Positions 1 to 5,329 of a stretch of 5,329 bases of DNA are shown here, piece by piece. The notes beneath the pieces are model-generated. The model did not search any database. It was not told the DNA's origin and saw only the letters and a program-made list of their open reading frames with translations. How positions within the stretch are numbered: position 1 is the stretch's first letter; each line of letters begins with the position of its first letter. The DNA comes from Maribacter sp. (GTDB lineage Bacteria > Bacteroidota > Bacteroidia > Flavobacteriales > Flavobacteriaceae), in the NCBI GenBank assembly GCA_030730545.1, contig JANQUX010000269.1, forward strand, positions 1 through 5,329, read 5' to 3'. Made by a program: the position numbers and the translations under genes.

Positions 1-316
1 GTATTTCTTATTGTCAGTTGGTGAGTTATTTATGTCTCCTGTAGGCTTATCTAAAATGACCGATTTAGCACCAATGAGATTAATCGCCTTTATTATGGGT
101 GTTTGGTTTTTATCATCTGCATTTGCATTTCAGATCGTAGGTTTTATTGGTAAACAACTAGCTATCGAAAGTACAGATGGCGATGTAAGCGGATTTGCAA
201 CTTTAACTGTATATACAGATGGCTTTATGCTTATTGCAAAATATGCTTTAGGTGCGGGTGCTATAGTTCTTTTAGCATCACCGTTAATTAAAAAGTTAAT
301 GGGTAAAGTGCATTAA
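1..316 (+). CDS. Peptide MFS transporter (POT/PTR family), C-terminal fragment
   Basis: This is the 3' end of a proton-coupled di-/tripeptide importer of the inner membrane; the 5' part lies outside the window. The reading frame is open from base 2 (first codons Tyr-Phe-Leu-Leu) to TAA at 314-316, giving about 104 residues, so the TTG at 11-13 is an internal Leu codon and not a start. The fragment opens with GELFMSPVGLSKMTDLAP, which fits the conserved E-x(3)-SPxGL-x(3)-T-x-LAP stretch that I associate with a late helix of POT transporters. Two hydrophobic helices follow, around residues 28-50 and 73-96 of the fragment, separated by a short polar loop, and the protein ends in a basic tail (KKLMGKVH). 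This matches the last two helices of a 12-14 helix POT protein. It converges on comEC and has its own terminator at 341-380. The family call is fairly secure; substrate range and gene symbol cannot be decided from the C-terminus. Confidence 0.85.
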   Translation, partial: YFLLSVGELFMSPVGLSKMTDLAPMRLIAFIMGVWFLSSAFAFQIVGFIGKQLAIESTDGDVSGFATLTVYTDGFMLIAKYALGAGAIVLLASPLIKKLMGKVH

Positions 317-322
317 TTTATA

Positions 323-2335
323 CTACTCAAAATAATAAGCTCCCTTTTCACCAGTATAGTGAAAAGGGATTTTATTTTTTATACAAGTAGCTTTCCAGCG
401 TTCAATATAGCTTTTGTAGTTACTGCCATCTGCTATGATTACCTTCGGATTGATGCTGTCTAGCAATCTGTCTAGATTAATTTTTGGTGATTGTGTTAGT
501 AGAATTTTTTGGGATGCCGACTTCTGATAAATCCCCATACTATCAATGATCAAGAGTAATTCATCTTCGAAAGCATAACTATTTGCTAAAGAATCGTATC
601 GAACGGAAGCTATGCGTTCAGCAGTTATATAATCTGAAATAAGATAATCAAGTTTATTATCAGGGTTTGCTAAGATGGATAAATTATCTCCACTTCTGTT
701 AAAAATAAGACTCTTTCTCGTTTGATGCATCACTAATACTTCCGACTTATTTTGAGCCTCATATTCTTGATAGATTGTCCAACCTTGAAAACATAGAATA
801 CTTAATAAAAAGAAAACTATTCGTTTGTAGTTGAATTTTGCGCAAAGTTCTATGCCCATTACTAGAAACAAAACACTTAATAAAAGCTGAATAAAATCGT
901 AAGAGATAGCACTGAAAATAAAATTTTCTTGTTTTGCCACCCACGCTATTAAGTTATTCATTAAACCAATAATTTCATTGTAAAACCATACTAATGGAGT
1001 GGGAAGCCAATTTAATAGTGATAATGCAATCACTAAAATACCCATGCCAAGAATCAATCCTAAGGCAGGTACGATCACTAAATTTGATACAAAGAACAAT
1101 CCCGGAAACTGATGAAAATAGTAGAGACTAATAGGTAAAACGCCTAATTGCGCAGCGATACTAACACATAGCAATTGCCAAAAGTATCGTATGATTTTAT
1201 TCTTCGGAAACCATAATTCTTTAAGAAGGGGAAATACCCAAAGTATAGCAAAAACAGCTGCGTAGCTCATTTGAAATCCGACTTGAAACAGCAAATTCGG
1301 ATTGATGAATAATAGTATAAATAGTATAGATAGTGCGAGTATATTGAATGTATTATGAGGTCGGTTTAAATACAAAGCATATGCCACAAAAGTGAACATT
1401 GTCGTAGCACGAATAATACTAGCAGACAACCCGGCAATAAATGCAAACATCCACAAAAAGAGAACCGATAGAATTAAAATTAGGGTTCGCCCATTAGGTA
1501 TATTTTTCAGCGGACTCAATAAAAACTGAATAACTAAGAGTAGAATACCAATGTGTAGCCCAGATACAGCTAAAATATGCACAGCACCAGCTTTCTGGTA
1601 ATTGGTATACGTTTCTTCAGAAATATCTGAACGTTCGCCTAATAATAAAGCTTGGATTACACTTAATTCGTCTGCTCCAAAATTTTCTTGATTAAGCTTT
1701 TCGATAATATGATTTCGAGTTCTGGCAGCAATACCTAGAAGGGTAGTTTGCGAACCTTTAATTTTTACAAGTTCATCATGCGCTATTCTCATGCTATGGT
1801 ATACACCCAAATTCTCTAGATATTTTTTATAATTAAATTGATGCGGATTTAAGGGCGGGGAAATAGCTTTGGCTTCGGTATAGGTCACAAATTCATCATC
1901 GATGGCTAAGTTTAGTTTTGCTGAATCAATAGGTATAGTAAGAAGAATAGTGCCACTTACCTGCTTATTACCAATACTTTTTACTGAGGCAAAATAGCGG
2001 GTCGAAAACTGATTAGGTTTTAGAACCTCTTTGATTTTTAGCGTCCATAGTTCGTTCTTGGTATTTTGGCGATTACTGTAGTGACTGCTATAATTTATAG
2101 GTCGTGCAGCAGTGTAACTATAGATCCCTAATGATACGAATGTTAGCGCGGCAATGGTGCCAAATAAAATCGATTTTGTATTCTTTTCAAAGAAGAAAAT
2201 ACCTGCAAGTAGCAGAAAAAGAAAAGTGGTGAACAGAAGTATATATAATAGGTTAAAGGAAAAAAAGTAACCTATTAAAATTCCAAGTATGAGTAAAAGC
2301 GTTAGTCTGATCGGAATAAACGCTAAGAGCTTCAT
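323..2335 (-). CDS. comEC: ComEC/Rec2 family DNA-uptake channel protein
   Basis: This 670-residue polytopic protein is the presumed inner-membrane channel through which one DNA strand enters the cytoplasm during natural transformation. Domains in order: two or three N-terminal helices (about residues 5-75); a soluble OB-like/DUF4131 region (about 95-200) with the typical NPHQFNYKKYLENLGV stretch at 163-178; then the multi-helix Competence domain (about 225-520). Diagnostic motifs there are LLLGERSDIS (230-239), HILAVSGLHIG (253-263), AGLSASIIRATTM (301-313) and NPNLLFQVGFQMSYAA (345-360). The last 150 residues occupy the position of the metallo-beta-lactamase-like domain, but no HxHxDH motif is visible; only two histidines remain (537 and 659). 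The ATG is one base after the stop of the upstream peptidase gene (TAGCATG), so translation is probably coupled. The TAG stop is 6 bases from the convergent transporter stop. The family call is secure. Whether this organism is naturally competent is not shown. Confidence 0.95.
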   Translation of the reverse strand: MKLLAFIPIRLTLLLILGILIGYFFSFNLLYILLFTTFLFLLLAGIFFFEKNTKSILFGTIAALTFVSLGIYSYTAARPINYSSHYSNRQNTKNELWTLKIKEVLKPNQFSTRYFASVKSIGNKQVSGTILLTIPIDSAKLNLAIDDEFVTYTEAKAISPPLNPHQFNYKKYLENLGVYHSMRIAHDELVKIKGSQTTLLGIAARTRNHIIEKLNQENFGADELSVIQALLLGERSDISEETYTNYQKAGAVHILAVSGLHIGILLLVIQFLLSPLKNIPNGRTLILILSVLFLWMFAFIAGLSASIIRATTMFTFVAYALYLNRPHNTFNILALSILFILLFINPNLLFQVGFQMSYAAVFAILWVFPLLKELWFPKNKIIRYFWQLLCVSIAAQLGVLPISLYYFHQFPGLFFVSNLVIVPALGLILGMGILVIALSLLNWLPTPLVWFYNEIIGLMNNLIAWVAKQENFIFSAISYDFIQLLLSVLFLVMGIELCAKFNYKRIVFFLLSILCFQGWTIYQEYEAQNKSEVLVMHQTRKSLIFNRSGDNLSILANPDNKLDYLISDYITAERIASVRYDSLANSYAFEDELLLIIDSMGIYQKSASQKILLTQSPKINLDRLLDSINPKVIIADGSNYKSYIERWKATCIKNKIPFHYTGEKGAYYFE
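341..380 (+). terminator. Rho-independent terminator of the peptide transporter gene
   Basis: A perfect 11-bp inverted repeat pairs 341-351 (TCCCTTTTCAC) with 359-369 (GTGAAAAGGGA) around a 7-base loop at 352-358. It is followed directly by a T-rich tract at 370-380 (TTTTATTTTTT). It starts 24 bases after the transporter stop codon, as expected for an intrinsic terminator of that gene. The hairpin lies inside the 3' end of the opposing comEC gene, where it covers codons for about residues 656-665. Read on the minus strand, the hairpin is followed only by GCTTATTATTTT, a weaker U tract, so it may also stop comEC transcripts but less convincingly. Confidence 0.88.
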
Positions 2336-2336
2336 G

Positions 2337-2903
2337 CTATAATATTCTTGTAGCCTTTACGAATGCTTGGTTCCAGAATCCGTCACGTAAAGATGAGACG
2401 GTAACACCACGCGATGTCGATGCGTGTATAAAAGTAATTTCGTCGTTAGCGGTACCTACGACCATACCAACATGGTTGATGCGTTTAGAACCTCGACTCG
2501 TTTTAAAAAACAACAAATCTCCCTTTTCAACATTTTTAACGGTAACACGATGCCCTTCTTCCGCCATATGAAAAGACGTTCTAGGCAATTGTACATCATG
2601 TTCGCCAAATGAAACATATAAAAGTCCGGAGCAATCCATTCCTTTTTTTGTGGTACCACCAAACTTGTAGCGTGTGCCAGAAAATGACAGCGCTGTATTG
2701 ATAATTTCGTCGGCTTTAGTATTATTTGTAGAAGAAGTAATAATTCTTCGTTCTTCGGTTTTAGTAGGCTCAGGATCATTACCAGTTCTTGCATTATTAG
2801 CTGCCGCAACAGATATTTTGCGTTCCTTGTCAGAACTGCTTGTTTTGCTTACGCCACAACTGGCTAAGAAGCAAATGATAAGAAAACATGGTAGTATGCG
2901 CAT
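2337..2903 (-). CDS. NlpC/P60 (C40) family cysteine peptidase, predicted lipoprotein
   Basis: This 188-residue protein is a probable peptidoglycan hydrolase. C40 enzymes usually cut the gamma-D-Glu-to-diaminopimelate bond of stem peptides. The N-terminus is a lipoprotein signal: MR, a hydrophobic stretch (ILPCFLIICF), then the lipobox LASC with the acylated Cys at 16. A polar, Ser/Thr/Asn-rich linker follows (about 17-60). The NlpC/P60 domain spans about 62-188: RYKFGGTTKKGMDCSG carries the catalytic Cys91 in DCSG, RINHVGMVVG carries the catalytic His at 144, and FIHAS supplies the likely third polar residue, His160. The triad therefore looks intact. The residue after the lipid-bearing Cys is Gly, with no Asp at +2, so outer-membrane anchoring is plausible but not proven. 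No Shine-Dalgarno sequence precedes the ATG. It lies 68 bases after lpxB and one base before comEC. Family assignment is secure; the exact bond cut and the physiological role are inferred. Confidence 0.92.
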   Translation of the reverse strand: MRILPCFLIICFLASCGVSKTSSSDKERKISVAAANNARTGNDPEPTKTEERRIITSSTNNTKADEIINTALSFSGTRYKFGGTTKKGMDCSGLLYVSFGEHDVQLPRTSFHMAEEGHRVTVKNVEKGDLLFFKTSRGSKRINHVGMVVGTANDEITFIHASTSRGVTVSSLRDGFWNQAFVKATRIL

Positions 2904-2971
2904 AAAACAGAGTGTACCCTTTAGTACGTGTAACTATAAAATTATAGAATTATTATTTAAAATTGCTAATC
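2904..2971 (-). other. AT-rich lpxB to peptidase intergenic gap, possible weak internal promoter
   Basis: This 68-base gap is the largest inside the minus-strand run. Read on the minus strand it contains TATAATTTTA (2945-2936), which resembles the Bacteroidota -7 element TAnnTTTG except for its last base. It lies inside a small imperfect palindrome at 2934-2947 (6-bp arms CTATAA/TTATAG). No good TTTG -33 element at the usual 19-21 base spacing is visible, and there is no GC-rich hairpin with a U tract that could end transcription. It may be a weak secondary promoter for the peptidase and comEC, or simply an AT-rich spacer within one operon. Confidence 0.25.
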
Positions 2972-4093
2972 CTAAGAAGTTTTGGCATTTTCTATAATCA
3001 ATGAAGCGGCCAGGTCACTCGCTCCCGAACCACCTAATTTGGTAATAAGCTCATCATAAGCAGCTAATTGTTTTGCTCTCGCTTCACCATTTAAAATTAA
3101 AGTCAGTTCCTTTTTTAGGTTCTGTTTCGTGAAATCGTCTTGTATTAATTCTTTCACTACCTCTTTTTGCATAATAAGGTTTACTAACGAGATATATTCT
3201 AAGGTGATAATGCGTTTCGCAATTTGGTACGAAATCCAATTTGCTTTGTAACATACTACTTGCGGTACTTTGAATAATGCAGTTTCTAAGGTTGCAGTGC
3301 CGCTAGTAACTATGGCAGCAGTAGCTATAGAAAGCAAGTCGTATGTTTTATTTTGAATGAACTTTACGTTCGCATTGGTAAGAAAAGGCATGTAAAATTC
3401 CTTATCAAGACTGGGTGCCCCAGCAATAACAAATTCATGATCAGCGAAATCATCTGCTAGCGAAAGCATTAACGTTAGCATCTTTTGGACTTCTTGCTTA
3501 CGGCTACCTGGTAATAGTGCAATAATGGGCTTATTGGGGTCTATGCCATTTGTGCTCTTAAATGTTTGTTCGTTTAAATCTGGTCTATTCGCAATTGCAT
3601 CGAGCAGAGGGTGACCTACGAAATTGACTGGGTAATTGTGTTTCTTTTCGTAAAATTCTTTCTCAAAAGGGAGAATTACATACATGTAATCCACCGTAGC
3701 CTTTATCTTCTCTATTCTACCTTCTCTCGAAGCCCATATCTGCGGAGAAATATAATAATTAGTCAAGAAATTATGCTCTTTTGCCCATTTTGCAATACGC
3801 AAATTAAATCCCGAATAATCAATAAAAATAATAGCATCTGGGTTGAAGGCCGCAATGTCTTGCTTACAGAATTTTATGTTCTTAAAAATGGCGTTCAAAT
3901 TTAAAAGAACTTCAAGAAATCCCATAAAAGCCAATTCTTTATAATGCTTGGCGAGCGTACCGCCTGCTTGCTGCATTAAGTCGCCGCCCCAACATCTAAT
4001 GTCAGCATGCGAGTCTTGTCTCTTCAGCGCCTTAATTAAATTAGAGCCATGAAGATCACCAGAAGCTTCGCCTGCAATAATGTAGTACTTCAT
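2972..4093 (-). CDS. lpxB: Lipid A disaccharide synthase (EC 2.4.1.182)
   Basis: This 373-residue protein is close to the usual family length (about 380). LpxB is a GT19 glycosyltransferase, peripheral on the inner membrane, that joins UDP-2,3-diacylglucosamine to lipid X to form the beta-1,6-linked tetraacyl disaccharide 1-phosphate of lipid A, releasing UDP. Motifs in order: AGEASGDLHGS (7-17); AFMGFLEVL (55-63); IDYSGFNLRIAKWAK (91-105), whose Asp92 aligns with the Asp98 I recall as catalytically important in E. coli LpxB; SPQIWASREGRI (116-127); LPFEKEFYEK (141-150); FVGHPLLD (158-165); LLPGSRKQEV (193-202), whose Arg198 aligns with the recalled E. coli Arg201; SGTATLETAL (264-273); and SLVNLI (302-307). 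The ATG sits one base after the stop of the upstream small membrane protein (TAACATG), suggesting coupled translation. Compared with the E. coli IDAPDFN motif, this protein reads IDYSGFN, which I take as a Bacteroidota-type variant and not a loss of function. Confidence 0.96.
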   Translation of the reverse strand: MKYYIIAGEASGDLHGSNLIKALKRQDSHADIRCWGGDLMQQAGGTLAKHYKELAFMGFLEVLLNLNAIFKNIKFCKQDIAAFNPDAIIFIDYSGFNLRIAKWAKEHNFLTNYYISPQIWASREGRIEKIKATVDYMYVILPFEKEFYEKKHNYPVNFVGHPLLDAIANRPDLNEQTFKSTNGIDPNKPIIALLPGSRKQEVQKMLTLMLSLADDFADHEFVIAGAPSLDKEFYMPFLTNANVKFIQNKTYDLLSIATAAIVTSGTATLETALFKVPQVVCYKANWISYQIAKRIITLEYISLVNLIMQKEVVKELIQDDFTKQNLKKELTLILNGEARAKQLAAYDELITKLGGSGASDLAASLIIENAKTS

Positions 4094-4094
4094 G

Positions 4095-4379
4095 TTAAAA
4101 AACTTTGTAGTAAAGAATCACAAATGCGGTTAAAATGGTAGCGATTAAAACACCTTTTGCTCTAGTGTCCCTCTTAATTTTTAAAAATCCGAAGAAAGCA
4201 ACAAGATTAAGAATCGCCCCTAATGCTAAAAGACTGCCAACATGTTCTTGTCGAACAGCAGCTTCATACGTTTCGGTAATGCTTAAATCTGAAAATATAA
4301 GAATATACAATAATGTGCCAATAGCGTTTGCTATAATGCCTACTATAAAACCTATTAGAATTTCTTTTTTGGTATTCAT
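4095..4379 (-). CDS. Small predicted membrane protein of unknown function, between surE and lpxB
   Basis: I do not recognise a named family for this 94-residue protein. It shows three hydrophobic segments: about residues 8-30 (after a short basic start, MNTKKE), 47-67, and 75-92. The loop after the first helix is acidic (about 31-45, including ETYEAAVRQEH). The loop between helices 2 and 3 is strongly basic (KIKRDTRAK, 67-75). By the positive-inside rule the N-terminus and the basic loop do not sit on opposite faces in a simple way, so topology is uncertain. Glycines and alanines within the helices suggest tight packing. The stop codon is one base before the lpxB ATG, and the gene starts 45 bases after surE. 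The overlapping plus-strand frame is a shadow, because the membrane pattern and tight operon fit support this strand. A role linked to lipid A or the inner membrane is inference from position only. Confidence 0.8.
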   Translation of the reverse strand: MNTKKEILIGFIVGIIANAIGTLLYILIFSDLSITETYEAAVRQEHVGSLLALGAILNLVAFFGFLKIKRDTRAKGVLIATILTAFVILYYKVF

Positions 4380-4424
4380 TTAAAATAATTGTGCGATATC
4401 ATTAAATCTCTGAACAGTGGTTTA

Positions 4425-5198
4425 TTAGAATTCCCAGCTGTTTAATTCTTGAATTACATGATGAGCAGTTAAATCGAAATGGGTCGGTACAACAGAAATA
4501 TAACCATTGGCCAATGCCCATTCGTCAGTATCTTCGCCTTTATCAAGTAATTCAAATTCACCGGTAAGCCAGTAATAATCTTTACCCATTGGGTTGGTGC
4601 GCTTATCGAATTTCTCTTTCCAATTTGCTTTCGCTTGTCGGCAAATTTTAATGCCCTTAATCTCTTTTTTGGTCAGCTTAGGTATATTCACGTTCAATAC
4701 GGTGCCTTTCGGTATACCGTTTTCTAAAGCTTGAGTAACGATAGTGTGAATAAAATCTTTTGCTTGCTCAAAATCAGCATTCCAACTATAATCACATAAA
4801 GAAAAACCTATGGCAGGTATTCCTTCTATACCAGCTTCAATTGCAGCACTCATCGTACCAGAATAAATAACGTTGATAGATGAATTAGAACCATGGTTAA
4901 TACCGCTTACACAAATGTCAGGTCTTTTAGGTAATATTTCTTGAAGCGCCAATTTTACGCAATCTGCGGGTGTGCCACTGCAGCTATATTCATCAATGCC
5001 ATCTTGGTCAAGATCAATTTTCATTTTTTTAGAAAATAGTGCAGTATCTAGGGTTATAGCATGCCCCATACCAGATTGCGGGCTATCGGGTGCAACCACA
5101 ACTACATCGCCTATTTTCTTCATTATTGAGACCAACATGCGTAAACCGGGTGCGGTAATGCCGTCATCATTTGTAACTAAGATCAATGGTTTTTCCAT
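4425..5198 (-). CDS. surE: 5'/3'-nucleotidase SurE
   Basis: This 257-residue protein is the typical length for SurE, a metal-dependent cytoplasmic phosphatase that dephosphorylates nucleoside 5'- and 3'-monophosphates (EC 3.1.3.5), with reported activity on short polyphosphate. The N-terminus LILVTNDDGITAPGL (5-19) is the family signature, with the metal-binding pair Asp11-Asp12. Further metal-site residues are Ser42 in PDSPQSGMGHAITL (37-50) and Asn101 in SGINHGSN (98-105). SCSGTPADCVKLAL (72-85) and IYSGTMSAAIEAG (111-123) are also standard SurE segments. The C-terminus (VPTHFDLTAHHVIQEL) has the expected form. The chosen ATG leaves only four residues before the first beta strand, as in other SurE proteins. 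It is the first minus-strand gene in the window and probably heads the surE-lpxB-comEC run. The assignment is secure. Confidence 0.96.
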   Translation of the reverse strand: MEKPLILVTNDDGITAPGLRMLVSIMKKIGDVVVVAPDSPQSGMGHAITLDTALFSKKMKIDLDQDGIDEYSCSGTPADCVKLALQEILPKRPDICVSGINHGSNSSINVIYSGTMSAAIEAGIEGIPAIGFSLCDYSWNADFEQAKDFIHTIVTQALENGIPKGTVLNVNIPKLTKKEIKGIKICRQAKANWKEKFDKRTNPMGKDYYWLTGEFELLDKGEDTDEWALANGYISVVPTHFDLTAHHVIQELNSWEF

Positions 5199-5329
5199 AG
5201 CGTATACTTTCTGTAGTAAAAATACGTTTTTAAATATGATAAGCCCGAAATGCCGTTTAACAAAAAATTAGTTCTTAGCACATTTAATTGGCATGGTTTT
5301 TTCTTTACCTTAGGGGTTTAAGTGGCTTT
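5199..5329. other. Upstream region of surE, no supported gene
   Basis: These 131 bases precede surE and run to the window edge. On the minus strand there is a TTTG at 5264-5261 and, 19 bases on, TATCATAT (5241-5234), followed by an AT-rich tract. The spacing suits a Bacteroidota promoter, but the second box matches TAnnTTTG poorly, so the surE promoter is only tentatively placed here. On the plus strand an ATG at 5250 opens a 23-codon frame ending with TAA at 5319-5321, too short and with no recognisable content. Another plus-strand frame is open from TTG at 5288 to the edge. A divergent neighbour could begin just beyond the window, but nothing here identifies it. Confidence 0.4.

Noticed and set aside
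11..316. A complete 101-residue protein starting at TTG 11
   Set aside because: The frame is open upstream to the window edge and the conserved POT motif begins at once, so the TTG is an internal Leu codon of a larger transporter.
1312..1335. A short tandem repeat, ATAGTATAA ATAGTATAG ATAGTG
   Set aside because: It lies inside a comEC transmembrane helix made of Ile/Leu/Phe codons, which naturally gives repeated AT-rich nonamers. Two and a half copies are too few to be meaningful.
2456..2809. A 117-residue minus-strand frame overlapping the C40 peptidase
   Set aside because: It is an out-of-frame shadow. The C40 frame carries the lipobox and the catalytic motifs, while this one has no recognisable content.
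2934..2947. The CTATAA/TTATAG palindrome as a terminator or operator
   Set aside because: The arms are only 6 bp and entirely AT-rich apart from the end pair, with a 2-base centre. It is too weak to form a stable hairpin and is expected by chance in such sequence.
2674..2997. A 107-residue plus-strand frame opposite the peptidase N-terminus and lpxB tail
   Set aside because: It is antisense to two well-supported genes, and its composition is what the reverse complement of those genes would give.
4135..4383. An 82-residue plus-strand frame opposite the small membrane protein
   Set aside because: The minus-strand frame has clear membrane helices and abuts lpxB by one base. The plus-strand frame has no start context or coherent features.
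4972..5271. A 99-residue plus-strand frame opposite the surE start
   Set aside because: It is antisense to the conserved SurE N-terminus and shows no domain.
5288..5318. A plus-strand promoter, TTGGCA with TACCTTAG
   Set aside because: The spacing between the two boxes is too short for either the Bacteroidota -33/-7 pattern or a standard -35/-10 pair, so I do not call it.

Overview
The window is an AT-rich, gene-dense chromosomal segment that looks like a member of the Bacteroidota, most probably class Flavobacteriia. The evidence is the AT-biased codon use, the absence of clear Shine-Dalgarno sequences before the starts, a ComEC protein whose C-terminal domain lacks a metal site, an LpxB of the 'GFNLRIAK' type, and surE close to lpxB. 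The last three rest on recalled family knowledge. LpxB implies a Gram-negative, lipid A-bearing outer membrane. Genus and species cannot be assigned from this sequence alone.

Layout, left to right. Bases 1-316 hold the 3' end of a plus-strand proton-dependent oligopeptide transporter (POT/PTR family). A strong intrinsic terminator at 341-380 follows it. Bases 323-5198 hold five minus-strand genes, transcribed right to left: surE (5'/3'-nucleotidase), a 94-residue three-helix membrane protein of unknown function, lpxB (lipid A disaccharide synthase), an NlpC/P60 (C40) lipoprotein, and comEC (DNA-uptake channel). The intergenic gaps in that order are 45, 1, 68 and 1 bases. The two 1-base junctions (TAACATG and TAGCATG) suggest translational coupling. 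Bases 5199-5329 are a probable promoter/leader region for surE, with no gene I can support.

The five genes look like one operon, or two overlapping transcription units, with mostly envelope-related roles: lipid A synthesis, peptidoglycan cleavage at the outer membrane, and passage of single-stranded DNA across the inner membrane. SurE adds nucleotide monophosphate metabolism. The transporter and the operon converge with only 6 bases between their stop codons, so the transporter's terminator lies inside the last codons of comEC.

I found no mobile element, CRISPR array, RNA gene, toxin-antitoxin pair or clearly novel system. This is mostly conserved housekeeping sequence. The items most worth a second look are the uncharacterised membrane protein coupled to lpxB, the ComEC C-terminal domain without a metal site, the coupled peptidase-comEC pair, and the terminator embedded in comEC.
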